A stretch of DNA of 6,320 nucleotides. Source: Rhodoferax sp. (GTDB taxonomy: Bacteria > Pseudomonadota > Gammaproteobacteria > Burkholderiales > Burkholderiaceae). The notes under the pieces are model-generated. The model did no database searches. It was not told where the DNA came from and worked only from the letters and a program-made list of their open reading frames with translations. The translations under genes and the position numbers were made by a program. How positions within the stretch are numbered: the stretch's first letter is position 1; each line of letters begins with the position of its first letter. This document shows positions 1 to 6,320 of the stretch, one piece after another. The stretch lies in assembly GCA_020048295.1 (NCBI GenBank), contig JAIFMT010000007.1:1-6320 (forward strand), in the 5' to 3' direction.

Positions 1-350
1 TGTGCGGTGGCGAACTGGAAACCACCAACAACCGCATGGAAATGACCGCCGTGATCGAGGCGCTGGCCGCCCTGAAGCGCCCCTGCCAGATCACGCTGCA
101 CGTGGATAGCCAGTACGTGCTCAAGGGCATGACCGAGTGGCTGCCGGGCTGGAAGGCGCGTGGCTGGAAAACAGCCGCCAAGGCACCGGTCAAAAACGTC
201 GATTTGTGGCAGCGGCTTGATGCGCTGGTGAACGGCGGCGCCCACCAGATCAACTGGCAATGGGTGCGCGGCCACACCGGTGACCCCGGCAACGAGCGCG
301 CCGACCAACTGGCCAACCAGGGGGTTGAGATGGCGCTGAAAAAGCGTTGA
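1..350 (+). CDS. rnhA: Ribonuclease HI, 3' part (start outside window)
   Basis: RNase HI cuts the RNA strand of RNA-DNA hybrids in the cytoplasm, for example R-loops and replication primers. The frame is open from base 3 and enters in mid-gene at [13 protein letters not shown], which matches the TTNNRME segment of E. coli RNase HI. About 115 residues are present of a usual 150 or so. Three of the four classic active-site positions are visible: Glu in NNRME (codon 39-41), Asp in VDSQYV (codon 105-107) and Asp in NERADQLA, with the conserved His in WVRGHTG. The first catalytic Asp (FTDGSC region) lies before the window. [18 protein letters not shown] is near-identical to the E. coli substrate-handle region. 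The protein ends in MALKKR with TGA, without the longer E. coli tail. Identification is secure; the internal ATG at 36 is not the start. Confidence 0.97.
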   Translation, partial: CGGELETTNNRMEMTAVIEALAALKRPCQITLHVDSQYVLKGMTEWLPGWKARGWKTAAKAPVKNVDLWQRLDALVNGGAHQINWQWVRGHTGDPGNERADQLANQGVEMALKKR

Positions 351-433
351 CGGCCAGCGACCCACCCTCCCCCGTTCAACAGCACATCACAGTCACCAGG
401 TTGAAGGGGATGTATGCCATGGGTTTCAACAAC

Positions 434-463
434 TTGGCTGCTTGGCGGCTGGTTTGCTCTAAT
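434..463 (+). promoter_or_regulatory. Candidate sigma-70 promoter for the spermidine-synthase-like gene
   Basis: TTGGCT (434-439, 4 of 6 to the -35 consensus) is followed after 18 bp by TCTAAT (458-463, 5 of 6 to the -10 consensus). This would place the transcript start near 470 and give a leader of about 23 nt containing GGGAA (481-485), a fair ribosome binding site 7 nt before the ATG at 493. The position between two same-strand genes fits a separate promoter. It was found by eye only and the consensus match is modest. Confidence 0.35.
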
Positions 464-492
464 CCGCCTCGTTTTGACTTGGGAATGTCGCC

Positions 493-1848
493 ATGCCGCG
501 TCAGCTGCTTTATCTGATCGTCTTTATTGAAGGCTTCTGCTCATTGGGGGCCGAAGTCATCGCGCTGCGCCGACTGGTGCCGCATGTGGGCAGCGCGATT
601 GTGGTCACCGCCCCGACGATTGGCTTGTTTTTGTTGGCGCTGGCGCTGGGCTATGGGTCTGGCGCACGCGTGTCGCAGCGCTTCACGGCGGTGGTGGCGC
701 GCAACTTTTTGATCTCGGCCCTGCTGGTGGGCCTGGGGCTGGCGCGCCTCACGGTGGATGGCCTGTTCACCCTGCTGCAACCGACCTGGCTGGCGTACCT
801 GGTGTTGATTGGCGGCGTGTTGTGCCCGCTGGCCTGGCTGCTGGGGCAAACCGTGCCGGTGCTGACCAATTTGATGAAACACACCCGCACCGGTGAAGCC
901 AGTGGTTACGCGCTGTATTGGTCCACGCTGGGCTCTTTTTTGGGCTCGGTGAGTCTGTCGCTGCTGGTGATGCAGTGGCTCGGGGTGTCGGTGGCGGTGC
1001 TGGTGTGTGCGGTGCTGCTGGCGCTGGGCAGTTTGCTGCTGGCTGAACAAAACCAGCCGGGCTGGCAGCCTATGGCCAAGGCGTTGGCGGTGAGCATTCT
1101 GGCCAGCGCCATCAACCTGTATCCGGCAACGGCCGTGGTGGATACCGCCTATGCCGACTACGCCATCAAACCGCTGGTGCGCCCCGGCCAGATCGACCCA
1201 CGCGGCTTCCTGATCAACAACTCGCTGGCCTCGCTGATGGACGACAGCGACCCGCCGCAATACGCGCGCTATGTGCAGCACCTGCGCCACATTTTGCTGG
1301 ACGAACTGGGCCTGACCGGAAAAGACATTCTGGTGTTGGGTGCCGGTGGTTTTACCGTGTCGCACCACGAGCCCGGCAACCACTACACCTTTGTGGACAT
1401 CGATGCCGCCATCCGCGAGATCGCCGAAAAGCGTTTTCTGAAAGTGCCCATTGAGGGGCGTTTCATCGTCGATGACGCGCGCCGTTTTGTGCGCCGTACC
1501 GACCAGAAGTTTGACGTGGTGATTGTGGATGCCTTCAGCAGCCACACCTCGATTCCGAGTCACCTGATCACGCAGGAGTTCTGGCAGGACAGTCGGCGGG
1601 CCTTGAACCCCGAGGGTGTTTTGCTGGTGAACCTGATTCTGGACGGCAAGCTGGAGTCGGCCTATGCGCGCAACCTGCTGGCCACCATCGAGAGCGTTTA
1701 TGGTCGCTGCGCGGTAGAGGTGCTGCACAAAGCCAAGCCTTTGAGCAACGTGATTGTGAGTTGTTACCAAAGCAGCCGCTCAGGGCCAACCGCGCCCTAC
1801 ACCGATGAGCGCAACGGGGCAGACGTGGATCGGGCTTTGGCGGATTAA
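493..1848 (+). CDS. Membrane protein with C-terminal spermidine-synthase-like domain
   Basis: This 451-residue protein combines about six or seven hydrophobic membrane segments (roughly residues 4-25, 35-55, 70-92, 98-125, 140-160, 163-184 and perhaps 194-210) with a soluble C-terminal Rossmann domain (about 215-425). That layout is the known family of polyamine aminopropyltransferase-like proteins fused to a membrane domain. Domain evidence: a glycine-rich nucleotide loop VLGAGGF (281-287), VDID (301-304, the ribose-binding acidic residue), VDDARRF (326-332) and FDVVIVDAFSS (340-350), followed by LNPEGVLLVNL. Asp346 aligns with the catalytic Asp of spermidine synthase, but the usual DSSD/DCTD motif reads DAFS, so the second Asp is missing, and the GGGDG loop is GAGGF. 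The true substrate is therefore uncertain, and I give no symbol. The ATG at 493 is preceded by GGGAA at good spacing. It is converging with moeA and probably monocistronic. Confidence 0.85.
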   Translation: MPRQLLYLIVFIEGFCSLGAEVIALRRLVPHVGSAIVVTAPTIGLFLLALALGYGSGARVSQRFTAVVARNFLISALLVGLGLARLTVDGLFTLLQPTWLAYLVLIGGVLCPLAWLLGQTVPVLTNLMKHTRTGEASGYALYWSTLGSFLGSVSLSLLVMQWLGVSVAVLVCAVLLALGSLLLAEQNQPGWQPMAKALAVSILASAINLYPATAVVDTAYADYAIKPLVRPGQIDPRGFLINNSLASLMDDSDPPQYARYVQHLRHILLDELGLTGKDILVLGAGGFTVSHHEPGNHYTFVDIDAAIREIAEKRFLKVPIEGRFIVDDARRFVRRTDQKFDVVIVDAFSSHTSIPSHLITQEFWQDSRRALNPEGVLLVNLILDGKLESAYARNLLATIESVYGRCAVEVLHKAKPLSNVIVSCYQSSRSGPTAPYTDERNGADVDRALAD

Positions 1849-1858
1849 TGGGTCATAT

Positions 1859-1870
1859 CGATGCGCATCG
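1859..1870. repeat. Perfect 12-bp palindrome between convergent genes
   Basis: CGATGCGCATCG is self-complementary over all 12 bases and lies 10 bp after the stop of the spermidine-synthase-like gene. A second small hairpin, GGCG-TTG-CGCC (1883-1893), follows. Neither has a T-run after it on either strand, so I do not call them intrinsic terminators. They could help stop or stabilise the two converging transcripts, or be chance in GC-rich DNA. Confidence 0.4.
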
Positions 1871-1905
1871 TGATGTGCGACAGGCGTTGCGCCGCGCCGC
1901 TGGCA

Positions 1906-3264
1906 TCAAACCACCCCGTCAAACAGCATCACATCGACCAGGTCGCCGGCCGTCACGTTAGCTTGATCGTGGTGCAACACGATCAGTCCGTTGGCTTTCA
2001 CCATCGAGCTGAGCACCCCCGAGCCCTGGTTGCCGGTGGTCTTGACCTGCACGCTGCCGTCGGGTGCGGTGCTGACGATGCCACGCTGGTATTCGGTGCG
2101 GCCGGGTTTTTTGCGGATTGCTTCGCTGCTGCGGGCTTGCAGCAAGGGCGGGGCGGGGCGGGTGCAACCCATCATGCGCAGCAGGGCAGGGCGCACAAAT
2201 ACCAAGAACGTCACCATCACCGCCACCGGATTGCCGGGCAGGCCAAACAGCATCGCGCTGCCAGTTTTCAAGCTATCTTGTATATAGCTATCAGCGCTTT
2301 CCAGATATGGGCTAGAGGCCAATTTGTCTCTAATAATTTGGCCCACAGCCATGGGCCGGCCAGGGCGCATGGCGATCTTCCAGAAGGCCACGTCGCCAAG
2401 CTTTTTCATCATCGCCTTGGTGTAGTCGGCTTCGCCCACGCTGACACCGCCGCTGGTGATGATGGCATCGGCTTGGGCTGCGGCCTGCACAAAGGCGGCT
2501 TCGAGCAACGCGGGTGTGTCGCCCACCACGCCCATGTCTATCACCTCGCAGCCCAGCCGGGTCAGCAGGCCAAACACGGTGTAGCGGTTGCTGTCATAGA
2601 CGGCGCCCTCGCGCGGTGGCTCGCCCAGGCTCAGAATTTCATCGCCGGTGGAAAAGTAAGCCACTTTCAGGCGGCGCAGCACCGGCACGGTTTGAATGCC
2701 CAAACTGGCCACCAGCCCAAGCGCTGCGGGCGTGAGTAGCTCCCCAATATGCAGCGCGGGCTGGCCTTGCAGGAGGTCTTCGCCGAGAAAGCGGCGGTTG
2801 TCGCCAGTAGTCACCACGCCTGCGGGAATGCGGATGCACTCGGGCGCTGCGGGGTCGGGCGCGATCAGCCGCGTGACAAACTCTTGCGGTACCACGGTGT
2901 CGAGTCCGGTGGGCATGATGGCGCCGGTCATGATGCGCACACACTGCCCGGCAGCCACCGTGCCGCTCCAGGCCTTGCCCGCCAGAGCTGTGCCGACCAC
3001 TTTCAGCACCAGGGCGACGTTGCTGGAGAGTTGCGTGCCGGCAAAGGCGTAGCCATCCATGGCCGAGTTGTCGTGTGGCGGCACGCTGATGGGCGAGATG
3101 ATGTCCTGGGCCAGGACCCGGCCAAGGGCTTGAAACAGCGGGACTTGCACCACCTCGGTGAGCGGCTGCACCAGCCGTTCCAGAAAAGCGCAGGCGGTGT
3201 TGACGCTCAGCGCTTGCGGGTCGTAGCCTGCCAGATCGGCGGCAATCTGTTCCAGTGTTTTCAT
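1906..3264 (-). CDS. moeA: Molybdopterin molybdenumtransferase MoeA, with in-frame insert
   Basis: MoeA inserts molybdate into adenylylated molybdopterin in the cytoplasm, giving the molybdenum cofactor. At 452 residues it is longer than E. coli MoeA (411). Conserved motifs are in order: PPHDNSAMDGYA (62-73, Asp70), RIMTGAIMPTGLDTVV (110-125), GEDL (161-164), STGDE (205-209), GDTP (248-251), SGGVSVGEADY (271-281), FWKIAMRPGRP (294-304) and GLPGNPV (341-347). From recalled E. coli numbering, D59, T100, D142, E188, D228, D259 and K275 all have counterparts; K279 is replaced by Arg300. Between AVGQ and GLPGNP there are 31 residues where E. coli has 7. The extra stretch is encoded by an AT-rich repeat-like segment (see 2263-2343). 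The ATG overlaps the mobA TGA (ATGA), and no clear ribosome binding site precedes it, so translation is probably coupled to mobA. Confidence 0.97.
   Translation of the reverse strand: MKTLEQIAADLAGYDPQALSVNTACAFLERLVQPLTEVVQVPLFQALGRVLAQDIISPISVPPHDNSAMDGYAFAGTQLSSNVALVLKVVGTALAGKAWSGTVAAGQCVRIMTGAIMPTGLDTVVPQEFVTRLIAPDPAAPECIRIPAGVVTTGDNRRFLGEDLLQGQPALHIGELLTPAALGLVASLGIQTVPVLRRLKVAYFSTGDEILSLGEPPREGAVYDSNRYTVFGLLTRLGCEVIDMGVVGDTPALLEAAFVQAAAQADAIITSGGVSVGEADYTKAMMKKLGDVAFWKIAMRPGRPMAVGQIIRDKLASSPYLESADSYIQDSLKTGSAMLFGLPGNPVAVMVTFLVFVRPALLRMMGCTRPAPPLLQARSSEAIRKKPGRTEYQRGIVSTAPDGSVQVKTTGNQGSGVLSSMVKANGLIVLHHDQANVTAGDLVDVMLFDGVV
2263..2343 (-). repeat. AT-rich palindromic repeat-like element inserted in frame in moeA
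   Basis: About 80 bp with roughly 39% GC (my count) sit inside a gene of clearly higher GC. The plus strand has AGCTAT (2271-2276) and ATAGCT (2284-2289) as inverted arms around a 7-nt loop, the direct repeat AGCTATC (2271-2277 and 2286-2292), AGCGC at 2293-2297, GCTAGAGGCC (2311-2320), the direct repeat AATTTG (2321-2326 and 2335-2340), and the inverted pair GGCCAA (2317-2322) / TTGGCC (2338-2343). From memory, GGCCTCTAGC...AGCGC...AGCTAT arrangements occur as dispersed intergenic repeats in Comamonadaceae. The minus strand reads through it without a stop, giving about 22-24 residues with codons such as ATA, AGA and ATT that are scarce elsewhere in the gene. The exact edges are uncertain by about 10 bp. 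A diverged native loop is the alternative. Confidence 0.65.
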
Positions 3265-3911
3265 GGGCTGTCACGTTCCAGTTGATGCAGTTCGGCCAGG
3301 GTGTTGGCGTTGAAGAAGGCTTGTGGATCGTCGCTGGGTCGGTCAAACGGTACCAGGGTGGTTTTGTGTTGTGCGGTCCAGGCTTGAACTTGACGGTGGC
3401 CACTTTGGATAAATTTTTGCAGACTGTCGCGCAAACCAACGCGCAGCAGGCTGACCACCGGTTGCGGGCGCAGGTGGGTCTGGCCGTCACGGCCCAGTTC
3501 GGGGGCTGTCGCCATGGCGATGTCGGCTTGGTCGGCTTGCAGTGCAGCGGCCAGGCGGCAGGCCAGGTCGGGCGGCAGCAGCGGGGTATCGCAGGGCACG
3601 GTCAGCAAATACGGGGTGCTGCAGTGCTGCAGACCAACCAGAAAGCCAGCCAATGGGCCCGGGTAATCGGCCACGTCGTCGGGCCACACCGGCACGCCCA
3701 AAGCGGCGTAGTCGCACAGGTTGCGGTTGGCGCTGAGCATGACGCTGCCAATACCGCCGCCCATTTGCAAACGCCAGAGTGTGTGTTGTGCCAGGGGCAC
3801 GCCGTTGAAAGTTTGCAGCCCCTTGTCGATGCCGCCCATGCGGGTGCCGCGACCACCGGCGAGGATCAGGGCAGTGATGTCTTGTGGCGAGATCATTGGC
3901 AGCGGGTTCAT
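3261..3911 (-). CDS. mobA: Molybdenum cofactor guanylyltransferase MobA
   Basis: MobA transfers GMP from GTP to molybdenum-molybdopterin, making the guanine dinucleotide cofactor used by DMSO-reductase-family enzymes such as respiratory nitrate reductase. The nucleotide-binding signature LILAGGRGTRMGGIDKGL is near the N-terminus, followed by FNGVPLAQHTL, and VPCDTPLLPPDLA matches the PCDTP metal/nucleotide motif of the family. The C-terminal FFNANTLAEL also fits. The start is unsettled. ATG 3911 (216 aa) leaves 14 residues before the LILAGG strand, similar to E. coli; ATG 3896 (211 aa) is nearly as good; ATG 3968 (235 aa) lies 21 bp after moaA but adds a low-complexity leader, and its AGGCGG touches the ATG directly. 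None has an ideal ribosome binding site. The TGA overlaps the moeA ATG, and the gene lies between moaA and moeA in one operon. Confidence 0.95.
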   Translation of the reverse strand: MNPLPMISPQDITALILAGGRGTRMGGIDKGLQTFNGVPLAQHTLWRLQMGGGIGSVMLSANRNLCDYAALGVPVWPDDVADYPGPLAGFLVGLQHCSTPYLLTVPCDTPLLPPDLACRLAAALQADQADIAMATAPELGRDGQTHLRPQPVVSLLRVGLRDSLQKFIQSGHRQVQAWTAQHKTTLVPFDRPSDDPQAFFNANTLAELHQLERDSP

Positions 3912-3989
3912 TGGCTGGGCTGTCGGCGCAGGGCCGCAGCGTGCGTCGCATAACGGCTGACCGGACATCCGCCTGAGAGTTGCATCAAC

Positions 3990-5144
3990 TTAGCCGCCGA
4001 TGTAGCTCATTTCAACGCGCCGGGTAGCGGCACTCTGGTCGGGTGCCAAGGCGCTGCGCAGCTCGGAATAGCGGTCGCTGCGGCCTTGCCAGATGTGGCC
4101 AATGGCGCGGCTCAGATCGGCATCAGAGGCTTGGCCGCGCAGCAGGCTACGTAAGTCGTAGCCTTGCTGGGCAAACAGGCACAAGTACAGCTGGCCCTGC
4201 GTCGATAGGCGGGCACGGTTGCAGCTGCCGCAAAAAGCCTGGGTGACGCTGCTGATCACGCCGATTTCGCCAGCGTCTGGGTCGTGCTCGCCACGGCTGT
4301 TGGCATAGCCCCAGCGCTCGGCGGTTTCGCCGGGTTGCGACGGTTCAAGTTGCACCAGGGGCAGCTCGGCGTGGATGCACTTGACCACCTCGCTGGAGGG
4401 CAGCACCTCGTGCATGCGCCAGCCGTTGGTGGCACCCACATCCATGTACTCGATGAAGCGCAGCACCATGCCACTGCCTTTGAAGTGCCGCGCCATTGGC
4501 AAAATTTGATGCTCATTGCTGCCGCGCTTGACCACCATGTTGATCTTGATTGGGCCCAATCCGGCAGCGCGCGCGGCTTCGATGCCGGCCAGCACGTCGG
4601 CCACCGGAAAATCCACGTCGTTCATGCTGCGAAATACCGCATCGTCGAGACTGTCGAGGCTGACGGTGACACGTTGCAGTCCGGCTTGTTTGAGAGCCAC
4701 CGCCTGGCGTGCCAGCAGGGCACCGTTGGTGGTCAGTGTCAGGTCCAGGGCGTGGCCAGCTGGCGTGCGCAGCGCGGAGAGTTGTGCCACGAGCTGGTGC
4801 AAATGCTTGCGCAACAAGGGCTCGCCGCCGGTGAGCCGGATTTTTTGCACACCCAGGGCGACAAACTGGCTGGCCAGGCGGGTGATTTCTTCAAATGTCA
4901 GCAGTGCCGAGTGCGGCAGATAAGGGTAGTCCTTGTCAAAAATTTCCTTGGGCATGCAATAGTGGCAGCGGAAGTTGCAGCGGTCTGTCACGCTGATGCG
5001 CAAATCGCGCAGTGGCCGGCCGCGTGTGTCAACCAGCAGCCCATCGGGACCAGGCAACGCAGTCAGCGTGGCAGACGGGATGGCCAAAGCGGCCTGGCGC
5101 TGGTCTTGCAGCGGTATCACGCGGTGCGTGTCACGTTCGGTCAT
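3990..5144 (-). CDS. moaA: GTP 3',8-cyclase MoaA (radical SAM)
   Basis: MoaA catalyses the first step of molybdenum cofactor synthesis: radical rearrangement of GTP to 3',8-cyclo-GTP, which MoaC (not in this window) turns into cyclic pyranopterin monophosphate. The 384-residue protein has the N-terminal radical-SAM cluster CxxxCxxC at Cys56, Cys60 and Cys63 ([12 protein letters not shown]), the SAM-binding LTGGEPLLR (104-112), and LDSLD (163-167). The second [4Fe-4S] site that binds GTP is at Cys305, Cys308 and Cys322 ([19 protein letters not shown]), with the Arg pair of NRARLS. It ends in MSYIGG; the terminal Gly-Gly is a known MoaA feature needed for catalysis. About 35 residues precede the usual core start, longer than in E. 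coli. The ATG at 5144 is the only good candidate before the core, but the sequence before it has no clear Shine-Dalgarno. It lies 44 bp after the lipoprotein gene. Confidence 0.98.
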   Translation of the reverse strand: MTERDTHRVIPLQDQRQAALAIPSATLTALPGPDGLLVDTRGRPLRDLRISVTDRCNFRCHYCMPKEIFDKDYPYLPHSALLTFEEITRLASQFVALGVQKIRLTGGEPLLRKHLHQLVAQLSALRTPAGHALDLTLTTNGALLARQAVALKQAGLQRVTVSLDSLDDAVFRSMNDVDFPVADVLAGIEAARAAGLGPIKINMVVKRGSNEHQILPMARHFKGSGMVLRFIEYMDVGATNGWRMHEVLPSSEVVKCIHAELPLVQLEPSQPGETAERWGYANSRGEHDPDAGEIGVISSVTQAFCGSCNRARLSTQGQLYLCLFAQQGYDLRSLLRGQASDADLSRAIGHIWQGRSDRYSELRSALAPDQSAATRRVEMSYIGG

Positions 5145-5188
5145 GGGGAGCGATCAAGTCTTCGGGAAGTATTTTTTAGCGCTGCAAC

Positions 5189-5746
5189 TCATTGGCTGAT
5201 GACCAGCGACGGTCCCATGTCTTGCAGAGGGCCCAGCGGATTGGTTTGCACTTCGAGCGTGCTGATGTTGGGCTGGCCGCCCCAGGTGCGATAGACCACC
5301 AGATCATTGACCAGCAAAATCAACGCGTTAAAGCGCCAGCCAGTGGTTTCGGTGCGCCGGGAGAAGTTGGTGAAATCGGTCAAAAAGCCGCCGGTGCGTG
5401 CGCGCAGTACACGCTCGGCACTGATCTCCCAGCCCCGGCAGGCGTTGCGCGCATCCAGACAGGCAAGGACACCGGGGTCGAGGTCTTCGCGTTTGAGCAG
5501 GGTGCTGGGCAGAAAGCGTCGCACGATGTCATCGGGTGTCAGGATGACGGTGTTGGGTTGCTTGACCGGGTCAATGCCGATCTTGACCAGGGCGCTGACC
5601 GTGCTGTGCATGGGTGTCAGGCTGTCGATGGCGTTGCGGGCTTCGTCAAACGACTTGAACAGCGATGACTCGCTCTGCACCCGGGGCAGCAGGCCGGTGC
5701 AGCCATTGAGCAACACCAGTGACAGGAGGAGGATCAGGCGCTTCAT
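5189..5746 (-). CDS. Putative outer-membrane lipoprotein of unknown function
   Basis: I do not recognise this 185-residue protein. It starts MKR followed by a hydrophobic stretch (4-13) and LLNGC, a lipobox with Cys16 as the lipidated residue; Asn at -2 is unusual but tolerated. Thr17 after the Cys (not Asp) predicts sorting to the outer membrane. The mature part is soluble-looking. It has two further cysteines, Cys96 and Cys103 (ACLDARNAC), which could form a disulfide in the periplasm, and an aromatic block GWRFNALILLVNDLVVYRTWGG (137-158). Coding is supported by the signal peptide and by position, same strand as and just before moaA. Its role in or link to cofactor synthesis is not shown. 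The ATG at 5746 puts the signal peptide at the very N-terminus, but it has no strong ribosome binding site and lies only about 26 bp after a terminator. Confidence 0.8.
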   Translation of the reverse strand: MKRLILLLSLVLLNGCTGLLPRVQSESSLFKSFDEARNAIDSLTPMHSTVSALVKIGIDPVKQPNTVILTPDDIVRRFLPSTLLKREDLDPGVLACLDARNACRGWEISAERVLRARTGGFLTDFTNFSRRTETTGWRFNALILLVNDLVVYRTWGGQPNISTLEVQTNPLGPLQDMGPSLVISQ

Positions 5747-5771
5747 GCGTGCGATTGTCGGTCGGATCGAG

Positions 5772-5804
5772 GCAAAAATAAACCCGCACCAGGCGGGTTT
5801 ATTT
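5772..5804 (-). terminator. Intrinsic terminator after hppA
   Basis: The left arm AAATAAACCCGC (5776-5787) and right arm GCGGGTTTATTT (5793-5804) form a perfect 12-bp stem with a 5-nt loop (ACCAG on the plus strand). Read on the minus strand, the GC core is followed by TTTATTTTTGCC, a good U-tract, so it should stop transcription coming from hppA, whose stop codon is 22 bp upstream. Read on the plus strand the T-run is shorter. Confidence 0.9.
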
Positions 5805-5826
5805 GCGCATTGGCAAGTCGCCAGGC

Positions 5827-6320
5827 TTAAGCGCCGTGCAGCTTCATCATCACCGGCACGATCAACAGCGCCACGATGTTGATGATCTTGATCAGCGGGT
5901 TGATGGCTGGACCAGCGGTGTCCTTGTAGGGGTCGCCCACCGTGTCACCGGTGACGGCGGCCTTGTGAGGCTCGGAGCCTTTGCCGCCAAAGTGGTCGTC
6001 TTCAATGTACTTCTTGGCGTTGTCCCAGGCACCGCCGCCGGTACACATCGAAATCGCCACAAACAGGCCGGTCACGATGGTGCCCATCAGCAGGCCACCC
6101 AAAGCGGCCGGCCCAAGCACCAGACCCACCAGAATCGGCGCTACCACGGGGAGCAGCGACGGGATCATCATTTCCTTGATGGCGGCAGTGGTCAGCATGT
6201 CAACAGCGGTGTCGTACTCAGGTTTGGCTGTGCCTTCCATGATGCCTTTGATCTCGCGGAACTGGCGGCGCACTTCAACCACCACACTGCCCGCGGCGCG
6301 GCCCACCGCTTCCATGGCCA
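5827..6320 (-). CDS. hppA: Membrane-bound proton-pumping pyrophosphatase HppA, C-terminal part
   Basis: HppA couples hydrolysis of pyrophosphate to ion pumping across the cytoplasmic membrane. The frame is open to the right edge, so about 164 C-terminal residues are present of a family total near 650-750. Diagnostic motifs: [27 protein letters not shown], and the acidic motif [17 protein letters not shown] (Asp codon at 5944-5946), part of the pyrophosphate/magnesium site. Hydrophobic segments near [35 protein letters not shown] and the C-terminal [13 protein letters not shown] fit the last membrane helices. The residues that decide potassium dependence, and proton versus sodium transport, are outside the window, so the subtype cannot be stated. 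It ends with TAA and is followed by a strong terminator, so it is transcriptionally separate from the cofactor genes. Confidence 0.97.
   Translation of the reverse strand, partial: AMEAVGRAAGSVVVEVRRQFREIKGIMEGTAKPEYDTAVDMLTTAAIKEMMIPSLLPVVAPILVGLVLGPAALGGLLMGTIVTGLFVAISMCTGGGAWDNAKKYIEDDHFGGKGSEPHKAAVTGDTVGDPYKDTAGPAINPLIKIINIVALLIVPVMMKLHGA

Noticed and set aside
541..1770. Minus-strand open frame of 409 codons opposite the spermidine-synthase-like gene
   Set aside because: Gln/His/Arg-rich shadow of a real coding frame with clear membrane segments and Rossmann motifs; no domain of its own.
1849..1905. Bidirectional intrinsic terminator between the convergent genes
   Set aside because: Small palindromes are present but there is no T-run on either strand; kept only as a palindrome feature.
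1861..2739. Long plus-strand open frame (292 codons) opposite moeA
   Set aside because: It is antisense to a gene with a full set of MoeA motifs; its His/Gln/Ala-rich product has no recognisable domain and is typical of the reverse strand of GC-rich genes.
2639..3490. Minus-strand frame of 283 codons spanning the moeA/mobA junction
   Set aside because: Alternative frame of two well-supported genes; Arg/Ala/His-rich with no domain.
5145..5188. Possible Moco riboswitch before moaA
   Set aside because: The gap is only 44 nt, too short for the known Moco RNA motif, and shows no matching stems.
4284..5294. Plus-strand open frame of 336 codons opposite moaA
   Set aside because: Runs antisense across moaA, the intergenic gap and the lipoprotein 3' end; composition is that of a shadow frame.
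1..6320. CRISPR array, tRNA, rRNA, insertion sequence or phage genes
   Set aside because: No regularly spaced repeats, cloverleaf-like sequence, transposase or phage motifs seen on either strand; almost all the window is occupied by housekeeping genes.

Overview
The window looks like chromosomal DNA of a GC-rich betaproteobacterium, most likely Burkholderiales/Comamonadaceae (Rhodoferax- or Polaromonas-like). This rests on the protein sequences (RNase HI, MoaA, MobA, MoeA, HppA), the high GC content, and an AT-rich repeat inside moeA that resembles short dispersed repeats I associate with that family. The genus is inferred from memory, not from a search.

Layout. Positions 1-1848 are read on the plus strand: the 3' part of rnhA (RNase HI, start outside the window), a 142-bp spacer with a candidate promoter, and a 451-residue membrane protein whose C-terminal half is a spermidine-synthase-like domain. 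Positions 1906-6320 are read on the minus strand. In transcription order they hold the 3' end of hppA (proton-pumping membrane pyrophosphatase, start outside the window), a strong intrinsic terminator, a small unrecognised lipoprotein gene, then moaA, mobA and moeA. The two blocks converge at 1849-1905, where I see a 12-bp palindrome but no clear terminator.

How the genes work together. moaA, mobA and moeA are molybdenum cofactor genes. MoaA starts the pathway from GTP, MoeA inserts molybdenum into molybdopterin, and MobA attaches GMP to make the guanine dinucleotide form used by DMSO-reductase-family enzymes. mobA and moeA overlap by ATGA, and moaA-mobA are close, so they are very probably one operon. 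The lipoprotein gene lies 44 bp upstream of moaA on the same strand and may be its first gene. hppA is separated from it by the terminator.

Most unusual point. The moeA frame carries an AT-rich (about 39% GC), repeat-like segment at roughly 2263-2343. It is translated in frame as about 22-24 extra residues in the loop between the FWKIAMRPGRP and GLPGNP motifs. It looks like a palindromic intergenic-type repeat that entered an essential part of a conserved enzyme without breaking the frame. I found no wholly new multi-gene system; the rest is ordinary housekeeping sequence.
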